Source: Azospirillum baldaniorum (GTDB lineage: Bacteria; Pseudomonadota; Alphaproteobacteria; Azospirillales; Azospirillaceae). From it: DNA of 64,000 nt. Below are positions 55,163 through 63,799 of this stretch, piece by piece (the stretch's first letter is position 1; the number at the start of each line of letters is the position of its first letter). The translations under genes and the position numbers were made by a program. The notes under the pieces are model-generated. The model was not told the DNA's origin. It did not search any database and saw only the letters and a list, made by a program, of their open reading frames with translations. The stretch is from the NCBI RefSeq assembly GCF_003119195.2, contig NZ_CP022253.1:824001-888000 (forward strand). The letters are read 5' to 3'.

Positions 55163-55915
55163 TCAGCGCCTCAGCTCTTGGATGATCGTTTCCTTGACGG
55201 CGGCGAAGGCCGGCGTGGCGCGGTTGCGCGGGCGGGGCAGGTCGACCGGAAGGACGCGGCGGATGCGGCCCGGACGCGGCTCCATCACCACGACGCGGTC
55301 GGCGAGGTAGACCGCTTCCTCCACATCGTGGGTGACCAGCAGCATGGTGACGTTCTCCTGCGTCCAGATGCGCAGCAGCTCGTCCTGCAGATGCGCGCGC
55401 GTCAGGCTGTCGAGCGCGCCCAGCGGCTCGTCCAGCAGCAGGATTTCCGGCCGGTTGACCAGACCGCGGGCGATCGCCGCGCGCTGGGCCATGCCGCCGG
55501 AAAGCTGGTAGGGATAGGCCGTCTCGAATCCGCTCAAGCCCACGAGGGCGATGTGCTCGCGGATGGCGCGCCGCTTCTCGGCGGCGGGGACCGCGGTGGC
55601 CTCCAGGCCGATTCCGACATTCTCCTCCACCGTCAGCCAGGGAAACAGGCGGTGCTCCTGGAAGACGATGCCGCGCTCCAGCCCCGGCCCGGTGATGCGG
55701 TGGCCGTCGAGCAGGATGTCTCCGTCATAGCCGTCGTCCAGCCCGATGATCAGGCGCAGCAGCGTCGACTTGCCGCAGCCGCTGGCGCCGACGATGGCCA
55801 GGAACTCGCCCGGCTCGATGCGCAGGTCGATGTCCTGGAGCACGGTCAGCGGGTGGCCGTCGACCGCGTAGGTCTTGCCGACCGCGCGCAGGTCGAGGGA
55901 GCCGGGGGTGGTCAT
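55163..55915 (-). CDS. ABC transporter ATP-binding protein, sulfonate/taurine type
   Basis: A 250-aa ATPase: Walker A GASGCGKST, Q-loop IVFQEHRLFPW, signature LSGGMAQRAAIARG, Walker B EILLLDEPLGALD and switch LLVTHDVEEA. SsuB/TauB subgroup by similarity and context. 28 nt follow the second permease. Confidence 0.9.
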   Translation of the reverse strand: MTTPGSLDLRAVGKTYAVDGHPLTVLQDIDLRIEPGEFLAIVGASGCGKSTLLRLIIGLDDGYDGDILLDGHRITGPGLERGIVFQEHRLFPWLTVEENVGIGLEATAVPAAEKRRAIREHIALVGLSGFETAYPYQLSGGMAQRAAIARGLVNRPEILLLDEPLGALDSLTRAHLQDELLRIWTQENVTMLLVTHDVEEAVYLADRVVVMEPRPGRIRRVLPVDLPRPRNRATPAFAAVKETIIQELRR

Positions 55916-55943
55916 TCGGGATGTCCTTTCAGCGGGCCGGTCA

Positions 55944-56732
55944 TCAGCGGGCCGGCCCGCGCCAGCGCAGGGCGCGCGCGAAGATCCGCCCGAAGACGGC
56001 GTTGATGGCGAAGCCGACCAGGGCCAGCGTCAGGACGCCGACGATGACGATGTCCATGCGGAAATGCTCCCGCCCCTCCGACAGCAGGGTGCCGACGCCC
56101 CGTCCCAACCCCATGGCGTATTCGGCCCCGACCGTGGCCAGCCAGGCGTAGATCAGCGCCAACTGCACCCCGATGGCGATCGACGGCATGGCCCCCGGCA
56201 GAAGGACCCGGCGCACGAGCTGCCATCGCGACAGGGTCAGCACGCGCGCCACCTCGCGATAGGCGGCGGGCACCGTGCGCAACCCCTCCTGCGTGTTCAG
56301 GACCATGGGGAAGAAGGCGGACAGCGCGATGAACACCACCTTGGCCGGCTCCCCGTTGCCGAACCACGCGGTCAGAAGGGGAATCCAGGCGTAGAGGGCG
56401 ATCTGACGGACGGCGTGGAAAGTCGGTCCGAACAGGCGGTCCGCCGTGCGCGACAACCCCATGCCCAAGCCGAACAGCAGCCCCGCGGCGGCCCCGATGG
56501 TGAAGCCGGCAGCCATGCGGGCGAGGCTGGCGGCCAGCCCCGGCCACAGATGGACGCCTTGCGGGTCCAGGAAGGGCACCAGCGCGACCTTCTCCACCGG
56601 CACCAGCAGATGGCCGCTCACCAGGCCGGAATGGGCGGCGGCGGCCCAGGCCAGCAGAAGGGCGGCGGGAAGGACCGCGCCGCGCCGAATCCGCGGGCCG
56701 GGCGCGTGGAGGACGGGCGGGGCGGCGGGCAT
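55944..56732 (-). CDS. ABC transporter permease, sulfonate/taurine type (second of pair)
   Basis: A 262-aa protein with about six transmembrane segments and the coupling loop EVARVLTLSRWQLVRRVLLPGAMP. Together with the next permease it suggests a heterodimeric channel, unusual for this family, where one permease gene normally suffices. Confidence 0.88.
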   Translation of the reverse strand: MPAAPPVLHAPGPRIRRGAVLPAALLLAWAAAAHSGLVSGHLLVPVEKVALVPFLDPQGVHLWPGLAASLARMAAGFTIGAAAGLLFGLGMGLSRTADRLFGPTFHAVRQIALYAWIPLLTAWFGNGEPAKVVFIALSAFFPMVLNTQEGLRTVPAAYREVARVLTLSRWQLVRRVLLPGAMPSIAIGVQLALIYAWLATVGAEYAMGLGRGVGTLLSEGREHFRMDIVIVGVLTLALVGFAINAVFGRIFARALRWRGPAR

Positions 56733-56747
56733 CGCGTCACCGTCCGT

Positions 56748-57605
56748 TCAGGCTTGGGCCGGCGACCAGCGGCGCAGGCGCCGCTCGATCCGCTTCAGGC
56801 CGGCGTCCATCGCCAGCCCGACGACGCCGATCACCGCCATTCCGGCCATCACGACGTCCACCTGGAACAGCGTCCGGCCCCAGGCGGTGAGGTAACCGAT
56901 GCCCTCGGTCGAGGCGAGCATCTCCACGATCACCAGGGCGATCCAGGCGTGGCTCAGCGCCAGCCGCACGCCGCTGAAAACGGGCGGCAGGGTGGCGGGC
57001 AGCACCACCTTGAGCACCAGCGCGCGGCGGCTGAGGCGAAACACGCGGGCCACCTCCAGGAAGGAGGGCGGGATGTTGCGGATGCCTTCGAAGCTGTTCA
57101 GCGCCATCGGCACGAAGCAGGCCTTGGCGATGATCAGGAACTTCAGCGGCTCGCCGATGCCGACCAGCAGGATCAGGAAGGGCAGCCAGCCGAGGGACGG
57201 CACCTGGGCGACCGCGCGGAACAGCGGGCTCAGGTAATGCTCGACCCGCGGGGAAAGCCCCATCGCGACGCCGAGCGCCATGCCGGCGAGCCCGCCGATC
57301 AGGAAGCCCGACAGGATGCGGCGCAGGCTGATCCAAAGATTTCCGGAGATGTCGCCCGACCACAGCAGGTCGAACAGGGTCTGGGCCACTAGGGCCGGCG
57401 GCGGCAGGACCTGGACCGACACCCAGCCGAGCGTGGCGGAAAGCTGCCACAGCGCAAGCAGGACGGCGGGCACCACAAGCGGGAGAAGCAGCGCCGCCGC
57501 CCGTTCCGTCAGCCAAGCGGTGCGCTCCGGACGCCGAGGCGCCATGCGCACGGCCGGCGTGGGCCGCCATGCACCTCTTTCGGCAACGGTCAGGTCCGAC
57601 GGCAT
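56748..57605 (-). CDS. ABC transporter permease, sulfonate/taurine type (first of pair)
   Basis: A 285-aa protein with about six transmembrane segments and the coupling loop EVARVFRLSRRALVLKVVLPATLP. The first 30 residues form a basic cytoplasmic tail. First gene of the second importer operon. GGAAGA lies upstream of the ATG at 57605. Confidence 0.89.
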   Translation of the reverse strand: MPSDLTVAERGAWRPTPAVRMAPRRPERTAWLTERAAALLLPLVVPAVLLALWQLSATLGWVSVQVLPPPALVAQTLFDLLWSGDISGNLWISLRRILSGFLIGGLAGMALGVAMGLSPRVEHYLSPLFRAVAQVPSLGWLPFLILLVGIGEPLKFLIIAKACFVPMALNSFEGIRNIPPSFLEVARVFRLSRRALVLKVVLPATLPPVFSGVRLALSHAWIALVIVEMLASTEGIGYLTAWGRTLFQVDVVMAGMAVIGVVGLAMDAGLKRIERRLRRWSPAQA

Positions 57606-57781
57606 GGAGCGGTCTTCCTTCGGAATGTCTACAATTCAAGTATGGATATTACTCTTGATGTGTTCAAAGCATGTCAACAGCTAATTTCATTTGTGAATAA
57701 TGGGCGCGGTTGCCCGTTGCCATGCCAGCGTTCGGGGAAATGCCGACGCTGCCGTGTATCCACCAATCAGCTTGCGGGCAA
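57606..57781. promoter_or_regulatory. Promoter region of the second importer operon
   Basis: AT-rich 176-bp gap. TCAAG and CTTGA arms (57636-57640 and 57653-57657) lie 12 nt apart, about 35 bp upstream of the permease. The 8-bp dyad of the first operon is not repeated here, so the two operons may answer to different regulators. Confidence 0.35.
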
Positions 57782-57794
57782 TCAGCTTGCGGGC
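57765..57794. repeat. 15-bp exact tandem duplication at the TauE 3' end
   Basis: AATCAGCTTGCGGGC occurs twice head to tail, overlapping the TauE stop codon (57782-57784). The duplication has replaced or duplicated the gene's last codons and looks like recent slippage. Confidence 0.8.
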
Positions 57795-58552
57795 GGCAGC
57801 AGCACGGACGGCAGGGACGCCGCCAGCATGGCGATGCCCGACGCGGTCAGAAGGGCCAGAACGATCCGCCGGAAGTCCGCCTCGCTGATGCCGATGTAGA
57901 CCCGCCCGCCGAGCAGAATGGGCAGCAGCATGGACGGTGCGACCACGGCGAACAGGGGAAGCATCTCCGCCGTCACCGTTCCGGACGCCGTGTAGGCCGC
58001 CATGGTGGCGCCGAGCGTGACGAGGTTGAAGGTTTGGATGGCGGCGCGGCGGCCGTCCTTGTCCAGAGGCCGCAAACTGTACCACAAGGCCGGCACGACT
58101 CCGGTGAAGCCGCCGAGGCCGCCCATGACGCCGCCGGCCAGCCCGACCGCCGCATCCGCCGCCACCGCTGCGCGCGGGCGTGGCGCCAAGGTGGGCAGAT
58201 GCCGGGACAGCAGCATGATCGGGCACCAAACCGCCAGCATGGTTCCGAGCCCCAGCTTGAACAGCCGGGCGTCCAGGTAGGGCAGGACGGCGACCCCCAG
58301 CGGGATTCCGGCCAACCCGCCGGCCAGCAGCGGCATCAGGCCGGAAAGGCGCACCGTGCGCCGCATCGACAGGCCGGCGATCACCTGCCCGGTCAGGGCG
58401 CCGAACACCGTCAGGACGGCGGCGGTCCGAGGGTCGAGGCCCCAGGCCCAGAAGGACATGGCCACCATCCCGAAGGCGAACCCCGACAGGCCTTGGACGA
58501 ACCCGGCCACGGCTGCGCCCAGTGCGACGATCCACAACGACGCTTCCATCAC
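57782..58552 (-). CDS. tauE: TauE/SafE-family sulfite exporter
   Basis: A 256-aa membrane protein with about eight hydrophobic segments and the repeated family motif (AGFVQGLSGFAFGMVAMSF in the first half, GGVMGGLGGFTGVVPALW in the second). Members export sulfite or sulfoacetate. Sulfite is the product of the desulfonating monooxygenases in this block, so detoxifying export is a natural role. Its stop lies 176 bp upstream of the second importer operon on the same strand. Confidence 0.88.
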   Translation of the reverse strand: MMEASLWIVALGAAVAGFVQGLSGFAFGMVAMSFWAWGLDPRTAAVLTVFGALTGQVIAGLSMRRTVRLSGLMPLLAGGLAGIPLGVAVLPYLDARLFKLGLGTMLAVWCPIMLLSRHLPTLAPRPRAAVAADAAVGLAGGVMGGLGGFTGVVPALWYSLRPLDKDGRRAAIQTFNLVTLGATMAAYTASGTVTAEMLPLFAVVAPSMLLPILLGGRVYIGISEADFRRIVLALLTASGIAMLAASLPSVLLPPAS

Positions 58553-58864
58553 CGCTCCCGGAGTCCCTTGCCGCCCGGCGGTCCGGCCGGACGCGAACTG
58601 TAGCGCCCCATCGCCACGATGGCACCACCGATGGAATACGCGGGTTCGTCAGATCGTGTATTCGGGTTCGCGCAGGCTCATGTCCAATTCCACCGCCGGG
58701 GCCTGGCCGGAGGTGGAGCCACCTTTCCAAAGTCGACACACCGCTGCCGCAACGGGCCTCTTGAAGCCATGCACAGGGCCGGGTGGCGAGCAGTACACCA
58801 GCCCAAGGCCCAATCGGCGCGGCTGCCCTGAACCGGCTCTGGGCCAGGGCTGGCTTCGCAGCGG
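58553..58864. other. Intergenic region without a gene
   Basis: About 310 bp between TauE and the stem-loop. A minus-strand frame ending ELDMSLREPEYTI (stop near 58650) looks protein-like at its end but has no start or family; it may be the tail of a lost gene. Confidence 0.3.
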
Positions 58865-58893
58865 AGGCGCTCGATGGAGGCCATCGAGCGCCT
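58865..58893 (-). terminator. 13-bp perfect hairpin after the last gene of the tag-like operon
   Basis: AGGCGCTCGATGG and CCATCGAGCGCCT pair perfectly across a 3-nt loop, beginning 7 bp after the stop at 58900. The very stable stem suggests termination or transcript protection; no U-tract follows. Confidence 0.6.
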
Positions 58894-58899
58894 TGCGCC

Positions 58900-59394
58900 T
58901 CACTGGCCGAGCGTCAGTTGAATGGCTTTCTCCAGCTCCGCCTTCTTCTTTTCCAGCGCTTGGATCTGCCGCTCCTTCTCGGCGGCATCGGCCGGGGTGG
59001 AGGCCCCGCCGGCCTTCATCTTGAAATCCAGCTCCGTGATGTCGCGGTTGAGCTCGTCGGCTTCCGCCCGCATCCGCCGGTACTCGGACTCGCTGAGCTT
59101 CTTGCCGCGCCGGGCGCGGTCGAGATCCTGGCGGACCGCGCTCAGCTGCATCTGGGCTGCGGCGATGCGCCGTTCGTTGCGGTCGATGTCGCGCTGGGTG
59201 GACACCAGCTGGTCATTCAGGTCGGTGTTCTGCGCCTTGGCGGAGGTGTACTGCTGGCGCGCCGCGGCCTCGCGCACCTGCGGCCCGCCGGCGCGCAGGT
59301 CGGCCTTCTGGTCCATGTAGGTGCTCACGCAGCCGCTGAGCAGCACGGCCACGCCACCGGCAAGGAGGATGGCTCTCGTCCGTCCGTTCATCAT
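58900..59394 (-). CDS. Coiled-coil lipoprotein of the tag-like operon
   Basis: A 164-aa protein with a signal peptide and lipobox (LLSGC, Cys near 22), then a long charged helix likely to form a coiled coil (residues about 40-160, with many Gln/Arg/Glu heptads). It ends the operon, 8 nt after the TagQ-like gene. It probably sits at the outer or inner membrane facing the periplasm and may work with the TagQ-like protein. I recognise no named family. Confidence 0.75.
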   Translation of the reverse strand: MMNGRTRAILLAGGVAVLLSGCVSTYMDQKADLRAGGPQVREAAARQQYTSAKAQNTDLNDQLVSTQRDIDRNERRIAAAQMQLSAVRQDLDRARRGKKLSESEYRRMRAEADELNRDITELDFKMKAGGASTPADAAEKERQIQALEKKKAELEKAIQLTLGQ

Positions 59395-59402
59395 GCCGCC
59401 CC

Positions 59403-60179
59403 TTAAACCTTGGAGATCGTCAGGGCGGCGTTCATGCCGCTGACATTCTCTTCGAGCTGCGCGATCTGCGTGTTCAGCTCCGAGATCTTGCTGTTGAACT
59501 GCGTGGTGGAGGCACCGTTGCTCGCCATCTGCAGGCTGGCCTCCTGGTAGTTGTCGCGCTTCTTGCGCAGCGACTCCAGCGACGCCTGCATCAGCCCGCG
59601 ATTGTCCTCCAGGCGCTTGCGCTCGCTCTCCAGATTGGCGAGCGAGGTCTTGCCGGACTTGTATTCGGCGGTCGTGCGTTCCAGACGGGAGCGCGAGTCG
59701 GCCAGCACCTGGTTGGAGCTGTTGACCAGCGCTTTCAGCCGCGTGTTGTCGGCGTCGACGTCGCGGGTCATCGCCTCGACCATGCGCACGCGGTTGTTGC
59801 CGGATTCCTGGGCCTTGGCGGTGATGTAACCGTCCACGCCGCCGGCGATGCCGCCGGCCACGCCGCCGATCACCGCGCCCTTGGCGATGTTGCGGGCGTC
59901 GCCGGTCAAGGCGCCGGCCAGCGCCCCCACCAGGATGCCGGCCAACGCGCCCGCGGCGGCGCCGCCGGCCACCGTCTCGTTGAAGACCTGCGAATCCTTG
60001 CAGAGCTGCATCTCGGCGGCCGAGAGCTGCGCCGTGCTGCTGGAGCACTGGCCGGAGGCGGTGCTGCCGCCCGTCGTGGCGCACGCCGACAGCAGCAGCG
60101 ATCCCGCCAGCGCGACCGCAATCGTCCGGCCGGCGCGGCCGGTGGTTAAATGAGGCAGCGAAGCGGTGTGCGATGCCAT
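59403..60179 (-). CDS. tagQ: TagQ-like lipoprotein with glycine-zipper and coiled coil
   Basis: A 258-aa protein. Signal peptide and lipobox (LLLSACA, Cys near 33). A glycine-zipper stretch follows (GGAAAGALAGILVGALAGAL and IGGVAGGIAGGVDG, residues about 72-115), then a coiled coil (about 120-250). Named from its position beside TagR, TagS, TagT and PpkA; in Pseudomonas TagQ is the outer-membrane lipoprotein that recruits TagR. Sequence similarity alone is not decisive. Confidence 0.65.
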   Translation of the reverse strand: MASHTASLPHLTTGRAGRTIAVALAGSLLLSACATTGGSTASGQCSSSTAQLSAAEMQLCKDSQVFNETVAGGAAAGALAGILVGALAGALTGDARNIAKGAVIGGVAGGIAGGVDGYITAKAQESGNNRVRMVEAMTRDVDADNTRLKALVNSSNQVLADSRSRLERTTAEYKSGKTSLANLESERKRLEDNRGLMQASLESLRKKRDNYQEASLQMASNGASTTQFNSKISELNTQIAQLEENVSGMNAALTISKV

Positions 60180-60219
60180 GATGTGGTCCCCCTTTTTGGC
60201 GTCGTTTCGGTCGTCTTGG

Positions 60220-61791
60220 TCATGGCGCCGGGATTTCCCCCAGCGTGTTGGGTCGGTCGAGCTTCCCGTCGGCGCGCAGGCGTGCCGCGTGCCGGATGCA
60301 GAGGTCGATGAAGCCGTTGAGCGCCGCGAGGTCGCGTGCCTCGAACTCGCGCTTCAGCCCCTCGGCCTGGGCCAGCATCAGCCCTTCCGGGTACTCGGCG
60401 TTCAGCTGCGTCAGCGTGTCGATGTAGTAGCCGAGGTTGAAGTCGAGGGCTGCGCGGTCGGCCTCCAGCGCCCGGCGGATGCCGTCCTTGAGCTGCTGGT
60501 TGGCGGTCGACAGCGCCTCCATCTGGCGTTCCTTGGTGGCGATGATGCGCTTGTCGTCGGCCAGCTTGCGGGCGAGGTACGCGCCGACGCGGATCTCGCT
60601 GCGGGCGGCGCGGGCGCGCTGCTCGTTGCTGGTCTGGATGCTGGACTTGATGACGGTGGACAGGTTTCCGATGCGCTGCTTGAGGGCGGGGTCCTCGACC
60701 GCCGCGCGGAGCACCTCGACCTCCTTGACCGGGTCGTCCTGCGGTCCGGCGATGGCCGCCGCCGCGGCTTTCGGCAGATCCTCCCACGCCTTGCGCACCG
60801 TGCCGATGCGCTGGGTGGTGGGCAGGCTGGGGGCGGCGAGGGCGAGGCGGAATCCGGTGGAGGGGGAGCGACGCTCGCCGCGCTTGTCGACCGGGACGAA
60901 CTCTTCCCGCGCGGCGCTGCGGATGTCGGCCAGCGGGGTGCGGAAGTCGCCGCCCTTCACCGTCTGGCCGCCGGCCTGCCCGTGCAGCCGCGACAGCTTG
61001 TTCAGGCGGAAGGGGTCGAGCACGAACTCGCCGGCGTTGCCCAGCATGTCGTACAGGCCGAGCGGGTTCGGCTTCAGCAGGCCGACGGCGTTCAGCTCGT
61101 TGTTGGCGGACTCGCTGCCCTGGAACCAGACGTAGCGTTCCGGCCCCTCCGGCATCGGGAAGGCGGGCTGCACGAAGACGCTCTCCGACACCGCGATGCC
61201 GCCGCGCGCGGCGAATTCCCACTCCGCCTCGGTGGGCAGGCGGACGAAGCCGGACGCGCCCTCCTCGGCCGGCAGGCGGTCGGCCGCGTTCTTGACCAGC
61301 CACGTGGCGTAGGCGCCCGCGAAGGCCACGGCCTCCGCCCAGGTCACCTGCACCTTGGGCAGGCGGGCCTCGTCGCCCGGCTCGGCGCAGGCGCCGCCCG
61401 ACAGCGCGTCGAACTGCTGGCGCGTCACCTCGTACTTGCCGAGATAGAAGAAGCGCAGGTTCCGGGCCTTGGAGTCGGTGAAGCCTCCGGCCACATAGTC
61501 GCGCCGGCTGTTTTCGGAATAGGCGAACTTCGCCTCGCCGCCGCCCAGCTCGACGCGCCGGTCGTCCAGGACCCCCTCGGCCGGCACCGCCACCTTGCGG
61601 AAGGTCATGGCGCCGCCGCAGGGCATCGGAAGGACCAGATCCTCCTTGTCCGGCTGCGGGTTGTAGAGGGCTTCCGCCCAGTCGGGCTTGACCGGTGTGG
61701 CCGGCTTGGCCGGCTCGGCGGCGAGGGCAGGAGCGGCAGCGGCAGCAAGCAGCGCCGCCAGCACGGGCAGGATCGGTGTGCGGTCAGACAC
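60220..61791 (-). CDS. tagR: TagR-like protein, formylglycine-generating-enzyme (SUMF1) fold
   Basis: A 523-aa periplasmic protein with a Sec signal (LAALLAAAAAPALAAEP). Residues about 50-320 form an FGE/SUMF1 domain (FFYLGKYEVTRQQFDAL, VRLPTEAEWEFAARGG, LYDMLGNAGEF, STGFRLAL). The cysteine pair of true formylglycine enzymes is absent near the domain end, as expected for TagR, a regulator rather than an enzyme. About 200 helical C-terminal residues follow. It overlaps the permease gene by 8 nt. Confidence 0.82.
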   Translation of the reverse strand: MSDRTPILPVLAALLAAAAAPALAAEPAKPATPVKPDWAEALYNPQPDKEDLVLPMPCGGAMTFRKVAVPAEGVLDDRRVELGGGEAKFAYSENSRRDYVAGGFTDSKARNLRFFYLGKYEVTRQQFDALSGGACAEPGDEARLPKVQVTWAEAVAFAGAYATWLVKNAADRLPAEEGASGFVRLPTEAEWEFAARGGIAVSESVFVQPAFPMPEGPERYVWFQGSESANNELNAVGLLKPNPLGLYDMLGNAGEFVLDPFRLNKLSRLHGQAGGQTVKGGDFRTPLADIRSAAREEFVPVDKRGERRSPSTGFRLALAAPSLPTTQRIGTVRKAWEDLPKAAAAAIAGPQDDPVKEVEVLRAAVEDPALKQRIGNLSTVIKSSIQTSNEQRARAARSEIRVGAYLARKLADDKRIIATKERQMEALSTANQQLKDGIRRALEADRAALDFNLGYYIDTLTQLNAEYPEGLMLAQAEGLKREFEARDLAALNGFIDLCIRHAARLRADGKLDRPNTLGEIPAP

Positions 61792-63037
61792 TGCGCAGTT
61801 CCTCGCTGGTTTCGATGCGGCGGCAGGCGAGCCCGATGGCCGCCGCGGGCAGGAGCGACAGGGCGAGCGTCAGCGCCGCCGCCGCCAGAAGGTCCGGCGC
61901 GCCGAGCCGGCAGGCCGCCTCGCCCGACGCGATGCTCTCCTGGAAATGCCCGTTGATGGTCGCCGCCGCCCCGACGAAGGCCGCCGCGGCGACGAGGCTG
62001 CCGATCAGCGCCAGGATGGCGGCCTGTGCCACCGGGAAGGCGACCAGCCAGCCGCTGCCGTAGCCGGTGAGGTTGAGGATCGCGAGGTCGCGCCGCTTGC
62101 GGCGCAGGTTGCCCCACTGGCTGGCGGTCACCGCCACCACGTAGCCGGCCACCGACAGGGTCGCGATGATCAGCAGGATGGCGCGCAGATTGCGGTCCAG
62201 CGTCAGGGTGGACGCGATCTCGGCTTGGCGGGTGGCGACGGCGATGCCATTGGCCTGGAAGTCGGCCGCCAGTGCCTGCACGTCGCGGATCGAGCGGGCG
62301 TAGAGCCGGAACAGCGGGTAGTCGGCGGCCGGTCCGGCCGGGTCGCCCGCCGTGGCGCCCAGCGCCGGCACGGCCTTTCCGTCGCGGAAGTCCTGCACCG
62401 CCTGCACCAGCGGCAGGGCGGCGAAGGCGCTCATCCCGCCGTCGCGCTGCGCGGGCAGAACGGCCACCACGCGCAGGGGGAAGGCCAGCGGCTCGGCCTT
62501 GCCGCCGCGGGTGCGCTCGGCGTAGGCGGTCACCAGGGCGCCCGGCACCGTCACGCCCAGCCGGTTGGCGGCGCGGGCGCTGAGGATCACGCCGTCCATG
62601 GCCGCCGCGGCGGCGTGCGGTCCGGTCACCGGGTCGCCGGGGGCGGTGGGCAGCAGCGTGACGCGCGCTTCGCCCCGTCCATTGGGCTGGCCGCTGGATT
62701 GGCTCCCCGATGCCTCGTCGCGCAGCAGGTCGATCTGGCCGGCGATCTGCCGGGTGGCGGGCATGACGAAGTCCACCTCGGGACGCGCCACCATGGCGGC
62801 GAACCACGCGTGGTCGAAGCGGTGGCCGCCGGTCACCTCCGGCACGACGAGGCGCATGGCCGGGTCGCGGTTCAGCCGGTCGATCAGCGTGCCGATGGCC
62901 CCCTGCTGCAGGCCCGCCAGCACCAGCAACGGCGTCAGCACGGCAGCGATGGCGATCACCTGGCACAGCGCGATGGGCCATTCGACCCGCAGGTCGGCCA
63001 GCGCGAGGCGGAAGAGCTGGGTGACGCGCGCCATCAT
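61784..63037 (-). CDS. tagS: TagS-like ABC permease (FtsX/MacB fold)
   Basis: A 417-aa inner-membrane protein with one N-terminal transmembrane segment (residues about 15-40), a large periplasmic domain, and three C-terminal segments. This is the layout of FtsX/MacB mechanotransmitters rather than of importers. The tandem ATGATG at 63037/63034 overlaps the stop of the ATPase gene, showing translational coupling. Together with TagT it would signal across the membrane to PpkA. Confidence 0.82.
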   Translation of the reverse strand: MMARVTQLFRLALADLRVEWPIALCQVIAIAAVLTPLLVLAGLQQGAIGTLIDRLNRDPAMRLVVPEVTGGHRFDHAWFAAMVARPEVDFVMPATRQIAGQIDLLRDEASGSQSSGQPNGRGEARVTLLPTAPGDPVTGPHAAAAAMDGVILSARAANRLGVTVPGALVTAYAERTRGGKAEPLAFPLRVVAVLPAQRDGGMSAFAALPLVQAVQDFRDGKAVPALGATAGDPAGPAADYPLFRLYARSIRDVQALAADFQANGIAVATRQAEIASTLTLDRNLRAILLIIATLSVAGYVVAVTASQWGNLRRKRRDLAILNLTGYGSGWLVAFPVAQAAILALIGSLVAAAAFVGAAATINGHFQESIASGEAACRLGAPDLLAAAALTLALSLLPAAAIGLACRRIETSEELRSV

Positions 63038-63795
63038 GCCGCCGCCTCGGCCCTTGCGGAGTCGTGGCGAACGACGCTCGCTCCGGCGCCGGTGCGGCAT
63101 TCCACCACGGTGAGGCCGGTCCGCTCGGCCAAGCGATGGTCGTGGGTGACCACCACAAGCGCCGCCTTCTGGAAGCGGGCGACGGCGCTCAGCAATTTCA
63201 TGGTTCCCTCGGCCAGCGACGGGTCGAGCGACGCGGTCGGCTCATCGGCGAGGATCACCGCCGGCTGGTGCGCCAGGGCGCGGGCGATGGCGACGCGCTG
63301 GCGCTGGCCGATGGAGATCTGCCGGGGGAGACGGCGCCCCAGCTCGGCCACTCCCAGCGTCTCCATCAGCGTCACCGCCGGGCCTGGGCAGGGCAGGCCG
63401 AGCGCCCGGCGCGTCAGCAGCACGTTCTCGCGCACGGACAGGAACGGCACCAGCCCGCCGGTCTGCAGAACATAGCCCATGTGGGCGGCGCGCAGCGCGG
63501 TCAGCCGGTCGCGCGCCCCGCGACGCCACAGCGCCATCACGTCGACCGGTTCGGCCAGTGTCCCGGCCAGCGTCCCGGCCTGGGGCATGCGCAGCGTGAA
63601 GCGCCCGGCCCGCGTGGGGGCGACGATCAGCGAGAGCAGGTCGAGGGTCGTGCTCTTGCCGCAGCCGCTCGGGCCGACCAGGGCGATCTGGTCGCCGGGG
63701 CACAGGGTGAAGCGCTCCACCGCCAGCCGGAACCGGTCGCTTCCGGCGGCGCGTTCGTGGACGCAGTCCTGGAGATCGACGAGCGGTTCGGTCAT
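63034..63795 (-). CDS. tagT: TagT-like ABC ATPase (LolD/MacB type)
   Basis: A 253-aa ATPase with Walker A GPSGCGKST, a variant signature ISIGQRQRVAIARA in place of LSGGQ, Walker B AVILADEPTASLD and switch VVVTHDHRLAE. Partner of the FtsX-like permease downstream. It starts 4 nt after the PpkA-like gene ends. Confidence 0.84.
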   Translation of the reverse strand: MTEPLVDLQDCVHERAAGSDRFRLAVERFTLCPGDQIALVGPSGCGKSTTLDLLSLIVAPTRAGRFTLRMPQAGTLAGTLAEPVDVMALWRRGARDRLTALRAAHMGYVLQTGGLVPFLSVRENVLLTRRALGLPCPGPAVTLMETLGVAELGRRLPRQISIGQRQRVAIARALAHQPAVILADEPTASLDPSLAEGTMKLLSAVARFQKAALVVVTHDHRLAERTGLTVVECRTGAGASVVRHDSARAEAAA

Positions 63796-63799
63796 GGCG

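Noticed and set aside
60220..61791. True formylglycine-generating enzyme with a sulfatase partner
   Set aside because: The cysteine pair needed for catalysis is absent and no sulfatase is nearby; the operon matches tagQRST.
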